A stretch of 64,000 bases of DNA from Agrobacterium tumefaciens str. B6 (lineage in GTDB: Bacteria; Pseudomonadota; Alphaproteobacteria; Rhizobiales; Rhizobiaceae), in the NCBI RefSeq assembly GCF_001541315.1, contig NZ_LMVK01000049.1:1-64000 (forward strand), in the 5' to 3' direction. This document shows, piece after piece, positions 35,837-44,861 of this stretch (the first letter of the stretch is position 1; the number at the start of each line of letters is the position of its first letter). The notes below the pieces were generated by a model, which had not been told where the DNA came from, did no database searches, and saw only the letters and a list, made by a program, of their open reading frames with translations. The translations under genes were made by a program, and so were the position numbers.

Positions 35837-36633
35837 AAACCTTCACGCAATCTCAACTTCAGGCGATCGCCGATGCATTGGGTGATACAGACTACGGCCT
35901 CACCGGCTCCGAAATCGGTCACCTGCTGGCAACGGTCAAGATAGTTGATACTGATCCACAGATGACAAAGCGTCATAGGCTGTACAATGCCTTCGCCTCT
36001 GACCAGAACAGTCGTAAGCAGCGAACCCATATCATCGCTTTTATACGCAAGGCGATGAAGCCTGAACGCTTCGCCAGAGATTCGGAACGCTTCGAACCGA
36101 TGAGGCTCAATCTTAACCGCGCTTTGGCATTTGCCGGGCTGGCTGTAAAGGCGTCAGGTGAACTCGCCGCCGTCGATGCCGCGGAAACACTTTCGCAAGC
36201 AACCCGCCGTGCCTTAGAGTTGAGAGCCGATCTTACAAGCCGCGGCGTTCACCCTGATGTGCTGCGGTTTTGCCGCGAAGAGCTTCTTGTGGATAATTAT
36301 TTCCACGCAGTTCTCGAGGCCGTGAAAAGTGTCGCCGACAAGATACGGCAACGTACGGGACTAACGGACGATGGCGCCGTTCTTGTCGATCGCGCCTTTA
36401 GCGGGGACGCACCAATGCTGGCGATAAACGAACTCCAGAGCGAAAGCGAAAAAGGCGAGCAACGTGGGTTCTCCAACCTTGTAAAAGGGACATTCAGCAT
36501 GTTTCGCAACACGACGGCCCACGCGCCAAGGATCCATTGGCAGATGTCGAAAGAGGATGCGGAGGACCTGTTTTCAATGGTCTCTCTAATGCACCGGCGC
36601 ATCGACGCGGCAATCATGCCGCCCCGGGTTTGA
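35833..36633 (+). CDS. TIGR02391 family (HEPN-like) protein
   Basis: A 266-residue protein whose C-terminal half carries the TIGR02391/Ymh signature: FHAVLEAVKSVADKIRQRTG, then FSNLVKGTFSMFRNTTAHAPR with the R-N-T-T-A-H arrangement of HEPN RNases, and AEDLFSMVSLMHRRID at the end. The ATG at 35833 forms an ATGA overlap with the previous gene, so I prefer it to the GTG at 35827. HEPN proteins often serve as RNases in phage defence. Last gene of the abiE-linked operon; a 215-bp gap follows. Confidence 0.75.
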   Translation: MKTFTQSQLQAIADALGDTDYGLTGSEIGHLLATVKIVDTDPQMTKRHRLYNAFASDQNSRKQRTHIIAFIRKAMKPERFARDSERFEPMRLNLNRALAFAGLAVKASGELAAVDAAETLSQATRRALELRADLTSRGVHPDVLRFCREELLVDNYFHAVLEAVKSVADKIRQRTGLTDDGAVLVDRAFSGDAPMLAINELQSESEKGEQRGFSNLVKGTFSMFRNTTAHAPRIHWQMSKEDAEDLFSMVSLMHRRIDAAIMPPRV

Positions 36634-36847
36634 AGGTGGCCCCTGTGCTTGGGTCGGTTTCTCGACACGTGCATCTTTCTCACTGACGGCGGAGATACAA
36701 CTTCTGGGTGGTGGAAACATTAAGCAATGACACGAGCGACGTGTTAATGTCAGACCGCGCGACGCAATCTGAGCTTGAAAGATTAGCGATCGTCTATCAC
36801 TATAGATACGCCTTCTAAGCTTTTGATTTAGTAGGTGCGGGGGTGTC

Positions 36848-38014
36848 ATGGGAGTACGCAGCCAAATTTCGAAACACACAGCGGCGGGGCAGTATCTGGG
36901 ATACTCGCTTCAGCCGGTGCGACTTTGCTATTATCTCATGAAATGCCCGGATGGAGCGACGGTATCGCTTGAAGTGCTGGACGATGTTGCCGTTCATCAG
37001 GCGGACGGCAGGATCATAGTGGAGCAATGTAAAAGTGCAACGAAGCATAATCCTCTCACCGACTGGGCAGAGGATCTCTGGAAAACCCTCTGCAACTGGC
37101 TCGACTTTCTCGCGGCAGGCGAGCTCGACACGAAGACGATCCAGTATCGGCTCTATGTGACCCCAGCTAAGTTCGGTGAGATTGCAAAACTATTACATGA
37201 AGCCAAAACTGGCGATCAGGTCGATATTGCTGTCGATTCCATCAAAACACGCCTCGCCGGGATGAAGAAGAAGCCGGCCTGTAAGCAACTTGTCGCGCGT
37301 TTCTTAGAAGCCGATCCAGAACATCGGCAAATGCTTGTGAGCCGCCTGCGTATCATTAGTGAGGATGACGATCCTGTTGACCCCCTCCGCGAGATCTTCA
37401 AGCCGACGGTTTCGCCGTTGATCGTCGATTTGATATGCGAGCGCGCCATTGGAGCTGCGAAAGAAGCGGCAGACCGGATGATCCGCGCCGGACTCCCGGC
37501 GAAGATAGATGCGGATCGATTTCGCGCAGAGCTCCGAGCATTCATACAAAAGAACAATCTTCCAGGGTTTCTGTCGTCACTGACGGACCACCCATCGAGC
37601 GAAGCGGTAACGGAGGTGTTGCAGTCGAGGCCGACCTTTGTCCGCCAACTCGAGCTCATCGAAATTCCGGCTGAAGGTCGTGTTAGGGCTGTGAGCGATT
37701 ATCTTCGAACAGCAGCAGACATTTCCAAGTGGGGCGAAAGTGGGCTGATTTTTGAGGCCAATCTCCGCGATTGGGACGAAGACCTGATCGGGCGCTATCA
37801 ATTCATTGCCGGCGAGATCTCAGACACCCACGCGGCCCACGATGGCCAGACGCGCGGGCGAATTGTCTACCGGCGATGCGCCTCACTCCAACCTCCGTTT
37901 GAAGGCCGCGCTGTTCCAGGGCATTTCGTGCATGGGTCATTTAACGCGCTTTCAGAGAGCCGTCGCCTCGGCTGGCACCCGGACTTTTCCGTACTTCTAG
38001 AGGACGACGAATGA
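36848..38014 (+). CDS. ABC-3C-type effector with Cap4-like nuclease domain
   Basis: A 388-residue protein. The N-terminal domain resembles the Cap4/DUF4297 DNA endonucleases: QYLGYSLQPVRLCYYLM, VSLEVLDDVAVHQ, VEQCKSATKHNPLTD (the Q-x-K of a PD-(D/E)xK core) and DLWKTLCNW. The C-terminal half (FRAELRAFIQKNNLPGFLSSL, then ALSESRRLGWHPDF) is the shared tail of ABC-three-component effectors as I remember them. Overlaps of 4 bp and 1 bp with the two genes downstream mark one operon. Presumably the ATPase senses damage or invasion and unleashes this nuclease. Confidence 0.65.
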   Translation: MGVRSQISKHTAAGQYLGYSLQPVRLCYYLMKCPDGATVSLEVLDDVAVHQADGRIIVEQCKSATKHNPLTDWAEDLWKTLCNWLDFLAAGELDTKTIQYRLYVTPAKFGEIAKLLHEAKTGDQVDIAVDSIKTRLAGMKKKPACKQLVARFLEADPEHRQMLVSRLRIISEDDDPVDPLREIFKPTVSPLIVDLICERAIGAAKEAADRMIRAGLPAKIDADRFRAELRAFIQKNNLPGFLSSLTDHPSSEAVTEVLQSRPTFVRQLELIEIPAEGRVRAVSDYLRTAADISKWGESGLIFEANLRDWDEDLIGRYQFIAGEISDTHAAHDGQTRGRIVYRRCASLQPPFEGRAVPGHFVHGSFNALSESRRLGWHPDFSVLLEDDE

Positions 38015-38517
38015 CGGCTCCCCCTAACAGCGCAATGACCGACCTTAAGATCGTCCAAAATCCGGGCCTTGGTGCCTACTCGATCTGGCGGTTCGGCCTG
38101 GGCCATCAACTAACTGACGAGAGGCCCGTTTCGTTTGCATTGGCCTTCCTTGTTCTTCCAATTGTCCTGCATAGAGAGACGCTTCAAACCCTGATCGCGA
38201 CGCAGAAAAGCTCTGGCTTGGCCCTTTTTGGATCGAAGCTTGGAAAAGAGCGGGAAAAGATCTTGGCCATTCACGACCGCACGCTGCTGCTTCGCAATCT
38301 GAGCCTCCAATCAGTCAGTCTTGGCGTCGGGACCAAACTTTTATCGATCGACTACGCCGAGGCGAAGCTACGCGCCAATGATCTCAATACCAAACCACGT
38401 CGGCCAGTCGTCCCAGAGCGGATCAAGGACATCGGAAATGGAGCTGAAAAGCTGGGGCTCTGGTTTTCCCAGCTGACCGCAGGGCAGATCGTGAGCACAT
38501 TGCAGGTAGAATTCTAA
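38011..38517 (+). CDS. ABC-3C middle component
   Basis: A 168-residue protein between the effector and ATPase genes, overlapping both. Motifs: NPGLGAYSIWRFGLGHQ, FLVLPIVLHRETL and LGLWFSQLTAGQIVSTLQV. Size, position and the NPxLGAxxLWxF-like start fit the middle component (MC) of ABC-3C conflict systems, thought to link the SMC-like ATPase to the effector. It has no catalytic motif of its own. Confidence 0.7.
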   Translation: MTAPPNSAMTDLKIVQNPGLGAYSIWRFGLGHQLTDERPVSFALAFLVLPIVLHRETLQTLIATQKSSGLALFGSKLGKEREKILAIHDRTLLLRNLSLQSVSLGVGTKLLSIDYAEAKLRANDLNTKPRRPVVPERIKDIGNGAEKLGLWFSQLTAGQIVSTLQVEF

Positions 38518-40496
38518 TGTATTTTCAGATCATCAAGCTCATTCTTTGGCCCCGCCGGGGTGGTGAGCCCCGCGTTGTCGATTTCAAACCTGGTATTGTG
38601 AACGTCATCAGTGGAGCTTCTAAAACGGGCAAATCGGCGGTTGTTCCGATCATCGACTACTGCCTCGGCTCGGATAAATGCACCATCCCCGTTGGCGTGA
38701 TTAGGGAAAACTGCAGCTGGTTTGGCGTTCTCGTCGACACAATCGAAGGCCAGAAGCTTCTTGCTCGTCGCGAGCCAGGCGATCAGCAATCGACGGGGGA
38801 CATGGTGTTCCTCGAGGGATCAGCGATCGCTGTTCCAGCAGAAATTACCGACAAAACCACGAACGTCGAGACCGTCAAGAGAGCCCTGAACAGATTGTCG
38901 GGCCTAACTGATCTAGAGTTCGAGCCGAATGCCGAGGGCGGCTACAAGTCGAGGCCGAGCTTCCGTGATCTGATGGCGTTCTCTTTCCAGCCACAAAACA
39001 TCGTCGCGAACCCCGACGTGATGTTTTTTAAGGCCGACACAACCGAGCATCGAGAAAAGCTCAAAACGATTTTTCCTTATGTTCTAGGCGCCGTAACGGC
39101 AACCGTTCTACAAGCCCGCTTTGAACTAGATCGCCTGCAGCGATCTTTGCGTCGCAAAGAAACTGAACTTAAGACAATCGACTCTGCCAACAACGCTTGG
39201 AAGGCTGAAGCATTAGGCTGGTTACGTCAGGCGATTGAGCTTGGTATCCTTGCGTCTGACACGCAGCTTCCAAAGGAATGGCCTGACATAATCGACCTTC
39301 TCCGTCTGGTCGCAGGATCCAATTGGAGATCAGCGCGCCCCAACTTGCCAGGCATCGACGTCACATTGGCTCGTCTTGCCGACCTGCGCACGGCAGAGAC
39401 CGAAATAGCTGGAGAGCTCACTGAGCACCGCCAGAGGCTGAATGAGTTGCGGCGCTTGGTGGAAAGTAGTGAAGCCTACGGCGATGCTATGCGGATTCAA
39501 AGGGATAGGATCGGACTAGCGGACTGGCTGAGGGGTCTTTCGGCTGATGTCACAGATCCAATCGTGTCACTTGGCGAAGGGGGTCGGGAGAAGATCCTGG
39601 CGCTCTGCGACAATCTCGATGGCCTTGAAATCCGATTGAGGACGCATCCAACACTCTCAAATACGCTTGATAAGGAAATCTTCCGGCTTCGTACCGCAGC
39701 CGAAACAACCTTGGAACAGCTGAACGGCGTTCGCACTGAAATTTCAAACCTGGAAAAAGACTCAGAAAGGACGCAAGCGGAGGCAAACCGCTTTGACCAG
39801 ATCGAACGGTTCCTGGGTCGCCTACAGCAGGCCTTGCACCTCTACGACAGAGCGGATCAGTCGTCGGATCTCAGGCAAGAGGTTGAAGACTTAAGGACGC
39901 AGATATCTGTCCTTCAACAGACCGTGTCAGAAGCAGATATCCGGCGAAAGCTAGGCAACGCACTCGACCGCGTTGCAAATTTTGCGAATCGCATGGTTCC
40001 CCGACTTGATGCCGAGTGGCCAGACGCGCCTCTACGGCTGATAATTGAAGACCTAACGGTGAAGGTTCTGCGGGGGACGCGTGAGGATTATCTGTGGGAA
40101 ATCGGGAGCGGCGCAAACTGGCTTGCCTATCACGTCGCCTTGATGCTCGCGTTGCAACGGTTCTTTTTAGGTGAGCCACATCATGCCGTTCCAAGCATGC
40201 TCGTGTTCGATCAGCCCAGTCAGGTCTACTTCCCTAAAAGGACCGCCGAGGAAACTATCGAACTAGTGCCATGGCGAGACCAGGACGTTGCTGCGGTCAG
40301 AAAGGTGTTCTCTCTGCTAGGTTCTGAGGCGGTCTCCTCGCAGGGTAGACTGCAAGTCATTGTTCTTGACCATGCAGATGAAGACGTATGGGGCGATATT
40401 GACGGGGTCGAACTCATCGAAGAATGGCGCGGTGGCCGAGCACTTGTCCCGCTTGAATGGTTAGCCGGTGACCTCAATGCCAACACCCTCAGCTAA
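38517..40496 (+). CDS. SMC/Rad50-like ABC ATPase (DUF3732), ABC-3C system
   Basis: A 659-residue ATPase. The N-terminal Walker A is ISGASKTGKSA (33-40 for the P-loop); IIDYCLGSDKCTIP follows, typical of DUF3732. The middle is a long coiled coil (RFELDRLQRSLRRKETELK; LEQLNGVRTEISNLEKD). The C-terminal half of the ATPase has a signature-like GSGANWLAYHVALMLAL, Walker B MLVFDQPSQVYFP and the D-loop region. Its start shares a base with the stop of the middle component. It probably acts as the DNA/RNP sensor that releases the nuclease effector. Confidence 0.78.
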   Translation: MYFQIIKLILWPRRGGEPRVVDFKPGIVNVISGASKTGKSAVVPIIDYCLGSDKCTIPVGVIRENCSWFGVLVDTIEGQKLLARREPGDQQSTGDMVFLEGSAIAVPAEITDKTTNVETVKRALNRLSGLTDLEFEPNAEGGYKSRPSFRDLMAFSFQPQNIVANPDVMFFKADTTEHREKLKTIFPYVLGAVTATVLQARFELDRLQRSLRRKETELKTIDSANNAWKAEALGWLRQAIELGILASDTQLPKEWPDIIDLLRLVAGSNWRSARPNLPGIDVTLARLADLRTAETEIAGELTEHRQRLNELRRLVESSEAYGDAMRIQRDRIGLADWLRGLSADVTDPIVSLGEGGREKILALCDNLDGLEIRLRTHPTLSNTLDKEIFRLRTAAETTLEQLNGVRTEISNLEKDSERTQAEANRFDQIERFLGRLQQALHLYDRADQSSDLRQEVEDLRTQISVLQQTVSEADIRRKLGNALDRVANFANRMVPRLDAEWPDAPLRLIIEDLTVKVLRGTREDYLWEIGSGANWLAYHVALMLALQRFFLGEPHHAVPSMLVFDQPSQVYFPKRTAEETIELVPWRDQDVAAVRKVFSLLGSEAVSSQGRLQVIVLDHADEDVWGDIDGVELIEEWRGGRALVPLEWLAGDLNANTLS

Positions 40497-40576
40497 AAGC
40501 CAGATGGGCACCCCGGTGTGGTTTGCATCTAGCCTGTCAGTAGCTCCACGTGAGCCGGTGAACACATTGCTAACGG

Positions 40577-41914
40577 CTAGATCAGCGTTGCTCCTACATC
40601 AAGTAGACCATCTAAGAAGTCGTCGCGCGAGATGACGGGGGCAGTTTTAGAAGCGAGGATCAATTCTTCGACGACTTGTCGTGCCAGCGAGCGGGCCATT
40701 ACCTGCTCCTGCGTAGAAATGTCCCTCATGGTTCGGCCATGCAGAAACGCGCTCCTTATGTCGAAGAGCTGTCCGTACTGGTCCGCGTGATGACGATCTC
40801 CAAGCAGGCCGGCAACGCGTCCTCGCATACGGTCCGTTGGGCGCATTCGCTTGTGCCTATCAGGGCCATTTCTGAAGCTCTTTTGATAGTCGGCCCGGAG
40901 GCCGAGCGCCGCCTCGATTGTCGTGATATGTGCCAGGAACTCGTCGATGCCCTCGGCGAGGAACGCCCGGACAAGAAAATGTACGATCGGTGTCTCGAAC
41001 AGTTCGCATTTCTTCGCTGCCTCGACGATTGCCCAACGACCTTGGTCCCATATGGGCAGCTCAGTTTTTACAGCGTCGTCTAAGGGAAATTCGACCGGCC
41101 GCTCCTCTTCCACTGTCCCGCCGTAGCCGTCATCGTAGGTGTACTCATTCCAGCTGAGGGTGTAAGGGGACGGCGGCGCTGTTAGCCGTACGAAAAGATC
41201 GCTATCAACAGTATGGACCCAAGGCAGACGAAAGCCTCGCCAGTCTCCCTCGGGGAGGGTCGTCCAGTGCTCCCAAGGAGCCAGCAAGAGAAAAAACAGG
41301 GCCTCCTCAAACTTGGGGGGAAACCGCCCCTTGTGCGGCTCGATCCGTCCCAGGTCCTTGCTGAAGTCCAGCACAAACATGGGAACTGCTCTTCCCTCCG
41401 GCTCATGCTCAAATGTTGACGTTTCTTGGACCACGAGCCAGTGAAACTGCGCAAATCGATCAGCATCGAACTGGTATCGCGGGTAGAGGCGCTTTAGCCG
41501 AGGTTCGTCGAACAATGTGCGAAGTTCGGATGGCTTTAGGCGGCAAACTGAGGCCGATCCAAACGCGAGCCGCGGTAGGTCTGCAGCCAGATCGAGCGGT
41601 GCGAGATAAGTCCGGGTTGATTGGGTGGCGCGGAAGGCTGCATCCAGGTCAGCCGCCGCCGCCTCCACAGGCACCGCCAGTTCCGGCGTGGCACTTGGGT
41701 GGTGACATGGCAAACCCAGCGATCTTAGCGCCGTAGAAAGGGCAAAGTTCGGCCCCGCCTTTCCTCCGCCGGAGTAATCATTTCGGCAGACGTCTCGAAG
41801 GCGCACAAACGCCGGGTGCTTAAGAATGTTGTCAGGCGCAGGTGGACGGAGTCGCCATAGCTCGCCCATCGCATCGAGCATTTCGGCGCTTGGACCGATC
41901 ATTTCCTCGCTCAT
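40577..41914 (-). CDS. ApeA-like HEPN-domain protein
   Basis: A 445-residue protein. The C-terminal domain ends with LFDIRSAFLHGRTM, the R-x4-H motif of HEPN ribonucleases in an ApeA-like setting (AHITTIEAALGLR, RVAGLLGD precede it). The N-terminal ~280 residues are unassigned (FHWLVVQETSTFEHE, LFFLLLAPWEHWTTLPEG). ApeA-type HEPN proteins abort phage infection by RNA cleavage. The ATG at 41914 overlaps the stop of the upstream TIR gene (ATGA), so the two are translated as a unit. It converges with the ABC-3C operon across an 80-bp gap. Confidence 0.72.
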   Translation of the reverse strand: MSEEMIGPSAEMLDAMGELWRLRPPAPDNILKHPAFVRLRDVCRNDYSGGGKAGPNFALSTALRSLGLPCHHPSATPELAVPVEAAAADLDAAFRATQSTRTYLAPLDLAADLPRLAFGSASVCRLKPSELRTLFDEPRLKRLYPRYQFDADRFAQFHWLVVQETSTFEHEPEGRAVPMFVLDFSKDLGRIEPHKGRFPPKFEEALFFLLLAPWEHWTTLPEGDWRGFRLPWVHTVDSDLFVRLTAPPSPYTLSWNEYTYDDGYGGTVEEERPVEFPLDDAVKTELPIWDQGRWAIVEAAKKCELFETPIVHFLVRAFLAEGIDEFLAHITTIEAALGLRADYQKSFRNGPDRHKRMRPTDRMRGRVAGLLGDRHHADQYGQLFDIRSAFLHGRTMRDISTQEQVMARSLARQVVEELILASKTAPVISRDDFLDGLLDVGATLI

Positions 41915-43026
41915 GATGTGATGCGAAGCCGCCGCAGAAGCTTGCGCAGGACGGCCTCATAATCTTCTTCCCTGGAGAAATCGGCATAGAGCTTGCCCTT
42001 CAAGAATTCCGGCAGCTCACAAGCCTCGTAGAGCAGTGGCAGCACCACAACTTCACCGCTGGCGATTTCCCTGTTCATCGCTACGTCCAGTTCCTTCTTA
42101 ACCCAGGGTGCCCCGATAGACTTCTTCGACAACACGACCGCGATATATCGGCTGAGCTTGATGCCCTCCTCAATTTTCGCGATAAGTGAATCGCCAATGT
42201 CGATCTCGGCTTCGTCCAGCCACACTTTCTGAACGCCGTGTGCGATTAGATCATTCCGAAGCCTACGGACGAAGGGTTTATCGACGCCGGTATGGCTCAG
42301 AAAGATGCCATGATATTTGTCTTGGGCGGGGTCATTCTTTTCCACCGCTAAGCTGTCACGAACAAGCTGATTTACAGCTTCCTGCGAAGTCGGAGGGGTA
42401 AGTAACCAACCGTTTGTTGCTCCAAGTGTCACCTTACCGCCTAGACTATAGCCTTCAGGGGTCGTGGCGATCGTGGTGAATCCGTCGGTCGGATCGGACA
42501 GGCAGAGAGTCCAGCCATCTGAACTGGTTAACTTATCGAAGTATCTCACAAAGGGGCTGTCTGGATCTAGGCTACCCATTCTCCGTCCCTTCTTCACAAG
42601 GAGATCCGACCGCTTCACCAGGCTGGAGACCTTCGGCGCAAGGTAGCCTAGATGGGTTTCTCGATAGCCAAAAAAATTGATCTTTTTCGGTTCCGAAAGG
42701 CACCAAACCACGGTTGCACCGTCGGAGATCGCGACCTCCATTTCTTTCTCTCGATCGTCTTGATCGAAGGCTGTATCGATATCGTATCGCTCATTCTCGC
42801 GTTTGAGATTGCCGAGTTCATTTTGCTCGTTTGAAAATTTCCCTGCCCTACCGAACAGAAAATGACTGTAACTCTCTGGGTTGATGATGATAGTGTCATA
42901 TTCATAAAGTGGATACGCCGCACGTTCGCGATCCACCCCGGGCCGGCATAGGCCTAAATTGTCGATTTCCACCCCCGCGATAGGGGCGTCGGTGTACATC
43001 ACTCCAACCGTCAACACTCTCTTCAT
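41911..43026 (-). CDS. TIR-domain protein, putative NADase effector
   Basis: A 371-residue protein. The C-terminal ~130 residues are a TIR domain: GIFLSHTGVDKPFVRRLRNDL, KVWLDEAEIDIGDSLI, YIAVVLSKKSIGAPWVKKEL (the Glu of the W-x3-E motif is the expected NADase catalytic residue). The N-terminal ~230 residues are unassigned and start MKRVLTVGVMYTDAPIAGVEI, with YDTIIINPES and VVWCLSEPKK. The start has AAAGGAA eight bases upstream. Coupled to the HEPN gene downstream; it may sense through its own N-terminal domain. Confidence 0.75.
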   Translation of the reverse strand: MKRVLTVGVMYTDAPIAGVEIDNLGLCRPGVDRERAAYPLYEYDTIIINPESYSHFLFGRAGKFSNEQNELGNLKRENERYDIDTAFDQDDREKEMEVAISDGATVVWCLSEPKKINFFGYRETHLGYLAPKVSSLVKRSDLLVKKGRRMGSLDPDSPFVRYFDKLTSSDGWTLCLSDPTDGFTTIATTPEGYSLGGKVTLGATNGWLLTPPTSQEAVNQLVRDSLAVEKNDPAQDKYHGIFLSHTGVDKPFVRRLRNDLIAHGVQKVWLDEAEIDIGDSLIAKIEEGIKLSRYIAVVLSKKSIGAPWVKKELDVAMNREIASGEVVVLPLLYEACELPEFLKGKLYADFSREEDYEAVLRKLLRRLRITS

Positions 43027-43202
43027 CAGAAATTCCTTTGCCGTTCACAGCTCCGCAATATTAATACGACTCTTCGGGACGAGTAGTCCTTTATGGCTTC
43101 GTGTTGAGGCTTGTTGAAGCTGGAAGTTGTGCGGCCGCTCCAGAGGATGACTTCGAAGCTGACGCTGCGCCTGATACGCTGCTCGGCTGCTCTAAGCAGC
43201 GG

Positions 43203-43808
43203 TTACAGTGATTCCAAAATCCATTCACGAACATCTTCAATACGTCGTGCGACTAAGCTTTCGGTCGTCATATCCCAACTTGTCACCAATCCGGCCGGCG
43301 CGTCTCTGTTGATTTGAGTACAATAGCCCGTTGCTGTTCCCTCAATGCTCTCAAAAGCGAAGCGCGAGTTTTCGCCGGCGAAGCCCATCAGGAAGAACAA
43401 TTCGTTGTCTACGCGGTCGTGGCTGGCCCCCAATGACTCCATCGGAATGGCGACCGCATTCGCAGCGTTGTCGCGCCAAACCTCAAACGGGACCTCGATC
43501 AATGCGACGTCAATTCTTGACGACTGGACGACACTGCCCTTTCCTGAGAACATCCGGGTCGATCCGTAAAAGCCATAATCCGTACCACCGCAGTTGGTCA
43601 CGTGCGCGCATGTCAGGACGATGAGCCGATCCGCAACGCTGATGAAGGTCCCAGACCCCCCAAGCCGCACATCATCGTCATTCTCGCTGACAAGTGCTGT
43701 CGCCGATGGCCTCACGGCTTCTATCATCAAATCCGTTACGATCTTGAAAAGCGTTTGCTCCTCCTCGGCAGTTAGGAATGCGCTCAAAAGTACCCCTCTC
43801 GCTGACAA
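43203..43808 (-). CDS. Trypsin-like serine-protease-fold protein, C-terminus apparently missing
   Basis: A 201-residue protein with a chymotrypsin-fold start: GGSGTFISVADRLIVLTCAHV (catalytic His in CAHV), then SSRIDVALIEVP (Asp). The expected GxSGG serine motif is absent; after GLVTSWDMTT the protein ends in ARRIEDVREWIL. Either the gene is truncated or it serves a non-catalytic, sensing role, as some protease-fold partners of TIR proteins do. It lies 177 bp upstream of the TIR gene on the same strand. Confidence 0.55.
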   Translation of the reverse strand: MSARGVLLSAFLTAEEEQTLFKIVTDLMIEAVRPSATALVSENDDDVRLGGSGTFISVADRLIVLTCAHVTNCGGTDYGFYGSTRMFSGKGSVVQSSRIDVALIEVPFEVWRDNAANAVAIPMESLGASHDRVDNELFFLMGFAGENSRFAFESIEGTATGYCTQINRDAPAGLVTSWDMTTESLVARRIEDVREWILESL

Positions 43809-43876
43809 AAGCTATGGACATTGGAAGAACAACAAAGTCCACGGAGGCCGATGCGGTTCGGTAGCCACTCCAGGCA

Positions 43877-44671
43877 CTATTCGACCGAACCGCTGAGCAG
43901 GTCTCGGGGCAACGATCGAGCGAAAAGTCCTATCTTAGTAATGAGTTCATCAACCCAGTCCGGAAGCCCGTCGACTGTGCTGTCGGTCAGGTAAAAAATC
44001 CATGGCTCATTGCCATGACGGGAACTTGTGAAAAATGTCTCCCACCGGTTTTGGTTTACCAGCTTCTCGAACTTCTGGCGATCCTCGAGAGGCCATTCAA
44101 AACCCATGTGGAACATGCGGTTCCTGTAGTTCAGTAGAGCATTCACCAACCGGAAGTCGCTCTTCGTTATAAACTTGGAAAGCCCCACCGCGTGAGACAG
44201 CTGTTTGATACCTGCCGGTAAATCTGTCCGAGCAGCTTCGACGTCGACGTAGATATTGGCAGACCAGCGGTCAATCATTTCCTCCGGTAGCCGCGTCCAT
44301 CTCTCATGCGCAGGAAACGGTGTTTCGCTTGAACGGTACATGCGATGGAGCGCACGAAACGTATGCGTGAAAATGCTCTCGATGAGTGGGGCAAACATGC
44401 CGAGTGCGGCCATACTAGCCGCCGCGTCGGAGTAGACCGATGCGTGCATCTCGTCGACCCAAAGATCTGTCGCGTGATCGCTCACCCTTCCTTTCGATTG
44501 CCGAGCCCATTCCGCCATTTTATCTATCTGATCTGAGGCATCTTTGGCTGCAGCAGCATTCCGAGCAATGATCGCTCTGATCGCAATTAGCTGCGCTTCG
44601 AGGTCCAAGTCTGCGATCAGATAATGGGCGTAGTCACGATCATCGAGGTGAAAACCCAAACCGTCTACCAT
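43877..44671 (-). CDS. HEPN-like hypothetical protein
   Basis: A 264-residue helical protein. NALLNYRNRMFHMGFEWP carries an R-x4-H motif (RNRMFH) like HEPN nucleases. Upstream helices include LDLEAQLIAIRAIIARN and SMAALGMFAPLIESIFTH. The ATG at 44671 has ACGAGGTAGGC just upstream and is preferred over the longer frame from 44722. I do not recognise the full-length family. Its place among other defence genes suggests an abortive-infection role, which is inference. Confidence 0.5.
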   Translation of the reverse strand: MVDGLGFHLDDRDYAHYLIADLDLEAQLIAIRAIIARNAAAAKDASDQIDKMAEWARQSKGRVSDHATDLWVDEMHASVYSDAAASMAALGMFAPLIESIFTHTFRALHRMYRSSETPFPAHERWTRLPEEMIDRWSANIYVDVEAARTDLPAGIKQLSHAVGLSKFITKSDFRLVNALLNYRNRMFHMGFEWPLEDRQKFEKLVNQNRWETFFTSSRHGNEPWIFYLTDSTVDGLPDWVDELITKIGLFARSLPRDLLSGSVE

Positions 44672-44861
44672 GCCTACCTCGTGAGTTCGCAATTCGTCAG
44701 CCTGTGCGCCGGTCGGCCGCATCGGTGTCCGGGTTTTGGCGCGGTACCTAGGGTCAACCGCCTCATATTTGATGGGTCGAGTGAGCGCGACATCGATCTG
44801 ACACCATCGGCGATTTACCAGCGTTATAACAGGAGGTCGAGCTCAAGCACGTGCTCGACGT

